From Hyphomicrobiales bacterium (lineage in GTDB: Bacteria; Pseudomonadota; Alphaproteobacteria; Rhizobiales; Xanthobacteraceae), in assembly GCA_003164375.1 (NCBI GenBank), contig PLTE01000159.1, positions 1 to 13,890 of the forward strand: a DNA stretch of 13,890 bases, in the 5' to 3' direction. Positions 12,347 to 13,890 of the stretch are shown one piece after another (the first letter of the stretch is position 1; every line of letters begins with the position of its first letter). The position numbers were made by a program, and so were the translations under genes. Below the pieces are notes generated by a model, which was not told the DNA's origin, searched no databases, and was given only the letters and a program-made list of their open reading frames with translations.

Positions 12347-12927
12347 CGGCAACGATCTCGAAAATCATCTGGCTGGCGTTCGGCATCATCTGGGTCATCT
12401 TGCGCCAGCAGCCGGGACGACGTGCGCGCAAGACGCCGGTGCGCTACTCGGCGCGCGGGGCGCGCGAATTCGCGCTGCTGGGTGCTTCGCTCAGCGGGCT
12501 CGGCATCGTGCCCGCCGCATACGTGGCGAGCCATTTTCCGCGCTTTGCCGACTACCCCGTGGTGCCGGCGCTAAGCTATCTCGGTATTGCCGTCGATGTG
12601 GCCTGCCTTTGGTTGTTTTATCGCACCCATCGCGATCTCGGTCACAACTGGTCGGTCAGCCTCGACCTGCGTGAGCGCCACACCCTCGTCACAACCGGTG
12701 TCTACGCCTTGGTTCGGCATCCGATGTATTCCGGCTTCTGGCTCATGGCGCTCGCCCAGGTTCTGCTACTGCCTAATTGGGTTGCGGGACCTGCCGGTCT
12801 GGTCGGCTTCGGCATCCTGTTTTTTGGGCGGCTGCGGCGGGAGGAAGCAATGATGATCGAAGCCTTTGGCGAAGAGTATCGCGCTTATATGCGCCGTACG
12901 GCGCGGGTCGTTCCATGGTTGTTCTGA
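12343..12927 (+). CDS. Isoprenylcysteine methyltransferase (ICMT)-family membrane protein
   Basis: A 194-residue integral membrane protein with hydrophobic segments at about 5-20, 44-63, 73-93 and 132-162. The C-terminal half has the ICMT/PEMT-like signature: TTGVYALVRHPMYSGFW (117-133), then RREEAMM, FGEEYRAYMRRTARVVPWLF. In ICMT enzymes the R-H-P and E-E elements bind S-adenosylmethionine at the membrane face. Bacterial members methylate lipids or small molecules, or have unknown substrates; true prenyl-protein methylation is not implied. The GTG at 12343 is chosen because it overlaps the hydrolase stop by four bases (GTGA), with CGGAG about 11 bases upstream. Upstream in-frame codons lie wholly inside the hydrolase gene in another frame. 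It is probably co-translated with the hydrolase. Confidence 0.9.
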   Translation: MTATISKIIWLAFGIIWVILRQQPGRRARKTPVRYSARGAREFALLGASLSGLGIVPAAYVASHFPRFADYPVVPALSYLGIAVDVACLWLFYRTHRDLGHNWSVSLDLRERHTLVTTGVYALVRHPMYSGFWLMALAQVLLLPNWVAGPAGLVGFGILFFGRLRREEAMMIEAFGEEYRAYMRRTARVVPWLF

Positions 12928-13144
12928 GTCATGCCGCCATCGGATCCAGTGTCAACTAGCCATGCATCCTCCTGGCCGCATCGCCGCACGTGGCATTTTT
13001 GTAACATGTTCCGCCGAGCTGTGGGGTATGGCCACAATTAGCGGGATTTCGCCGTTAAAATCTGGCAGTGCGGTGGGGAACACTTAGAATGAGACGGCCG
13101 ATGAATTGCCGGGGATCGAGTGCGATGCAGACCGTGAGGAGGTC
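12928..13144. other. Intergenic region, no gene seen
   Basis: These 217 bases separate two rightward genes. Short open frames here lack ribosome binding sites and family features. I see no clear terminator or promoter. A GGAAC at 13077-13081 is not followed by CGTT at the EcfG spacing. The very strong GAGGAGG directly before 13145 belongs to the next gene. Confidence 0.5.
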
Positions 13145-13890
13145 ATGAGAGATTGGTTGCGCTTTACCGTCGTCGGGGTGCTGGCGGCGGCCTTGATGCT
13201 CGCGCTCGGAGCGAGCCCCGGCATGGCGCAGTCGCGTGCGCACGTTTACCTGCTGCGCGGGCTGATGAACATTTTTTCGCTTGGCATGGACACGCTCGGC
13301 GCGGAACTCAACAAGCGCGGCGTCTATGCGACGGTGGATAACCACGCCGAGTGGCAGGCGCTCGCCGACGGGGCCGCCTCCAGATACAAAGCCGGCAGCG
13401 AAGGGCCGATCATTCTCATTGGTCATTCATTGGGCGCCGATGCCATCATGGAGATGGCCAACTATCTGGGCCAGAAAGGCGTGCCGGTAGCGCTCGTCGT
13501 GCCGTTCGACGGCACGCAGTCGTTCTATGCTACGTCCAATGTCGCGCGTGTCCTCAACTTGACCCAGCGCGATTACGCCTACATGCGGCGAGGGCCTGGC
13601 TTCCATGGCTCGCTCGTGAATGTCGATCTCAGCGGCGATCCGAAAATCGACCATCTGACCATCGACAAGTCACCGCGGCTGCATGCGCGGGTGATCAGCG
13701 AAGTACTCTCCGATGTCGGCTCGCATCGCGGACCCGAACCGGCCGGTCCCGACTCCACGCGCGCCAGTGCGTCACCGCCGAGCAGCGTGGAAGGCGGCAC
13801 TAAGTCCGGGCCACCCAGGGAGGAAGCCGCAAAGCCCGGGGAAGCGACCTCTGTGGTGTCCGCACCGACGGCGGCCGCGACCAAGACCGG
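13145..13890 (+). CDS. Secreted alpha/beta hydrolase (3' end beyond window)
   Basis: The frame is open to the window edge, giving at least 248 residues. A signal peptide spans about 1-28 (basic MRDWLR, hydrophobic core, probable cleavage after GMA before QS), so the product should be periplasmic or secreted. The core carries the nucleophile elbow IILIGHSLGADA with GHSLG at 93-97 and Ser95. Asp122 (VVPFDGTQ) and His170 (KIDHLTID) are good candidates to complete the triad. From about 195 the sequence becomes a low-complexity Pro/Ser/Ala/Gly/Glu tail, still running at the edge. The ATG at 13145 has AGGAGG only two bases before it, a tight spacing, but there is no better in-frame start. The hydrolase fold is clear; the substrate is not. 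Confidence 0.85.
   Translation, partial: MRDWLRFTVVGVLAAALMLALGASPGMAQSRAHVYLLRGLMNIFSLGMDTLGAELNKRGVYATVDNHAEWQALADGAASRYKAGSEGPIILIGHSLGADAIMEMANYLGQKGVPVALVVPFDGTQSFYATSNVARVLNLTQRDYAYMRRGPGFHGSLVNVDLSGDPKIDHLTIDKSPRLHARVISEVLSDVGSHRGPEPAGPDSTRASASPPSSVEGGTKSGPPREEAAKPGEATSVVSAPTAAATKT

Noticed and set aside
12966..13087. Small plus-strand gene in the gap before the secreted hydrolase
   Set aside because: It has no plausible ribosome binding site, no recognisable motif and unremarkable composition.
13077..13104. Second EcfG promoter before the secreted hydrolase
   Set aside because: GGAAC is present, but no CGTT lies 16-17 bases downstream.

Overview
The window looks like chromosomal DNA from an alphaproteobacterium of the order Hyphomicrobiales (Rhizobiales), probably near Bradyrhizobium, Rhodopseudomonas or Xanthobacteraceae. 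The evidence is high GC with strongly GC-ending codons, the AcpXL/LpxXL gene set that puts a very-long-chain hydroxy fatty acid on lipid A, a consensus EcfG-type general stress promoter, a Tat-exported tripartite-tricarboxylate-transporter binding protein, and a palindromic intergenic repeat of a kind common in Bradyrhizobium-like genomes. The genus is inference.

Layout. 1-1440 (+): the 3' end of a polyamine-type ABC solute-binding protein, a Bug/TctC-type periplasmic binding protein, and a small CsbD-like stress protein behind a GGAAC-N16-CGTT promoter. A 13-bp perfect hairpin (1457-1488) separates these from the next block. 1549-4991 (-): a six-gene arsenic operon, arsR - grxB (glutaredoxin 2) - arsI (C-As lyase) - small membrane protein - arsC - acr3, driven from a promoter whose inverted-repeat operator overlaps the arsR start codon. 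5137-5361 (+): an orphan 74-residue membrane protein divergent from arsR. 5356-5458: a composite palindromic repeat. 5466-10710 (-): the complete cluster acpXL - fabZXL - fabF2XL - fabF1XL - adhXL - lpxXL. 10711-11068: divergent intergenic region with a good acpXL promoter, a leader hairpin and four 13-bp tandem repeats. 11069-12927 (+): a membrane-anchored alpha/beta-hydrolase-like protein translationally coupled to an isoprenylcysteine-methyltransferase-family membrane protein. 13145-end (+): a secreted alpha/beta hydrolase cut by the window edge.

How the genes work together. In the ars operon, ArsI would split the C-As bond of trivalent methylated or aromatic arsenicals to arsenite. ArsC would reduce arsenate to arsenite, with the co-encoded glutaredoxin as a likely electron donor. 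Acr3 would export arsenite, and ArsR would repress the operon until arsenite binds its Cys91-Cys92-Cys99 site. In the lipid A cluster, AcpXL carries the chain, FabF1XL/FabF2XL elongate it, FabZXL dehydrates, AdhXL probably reduces the enoyl intermediate, and LpxXL transfers the finished chain (27-OH-C28:0 in characterised rhizobia) to lipid A. No ketoreductase is present here, so a housekeeping FabG is presumably shared.

Nothing in the window is clearly a wholly new system. The strongest leads are the catalytically degenerate FabF2XL beside an intact FabF1XL (a ketosynthase/chain-length-factor-like pair), AdhXL lacking catalytic-zinc ligands, the unknown membrane protein inside the ars operon, the leaderless arsR arrangement, and the hydrolase/methyltransferase pair divergent from acpXL.
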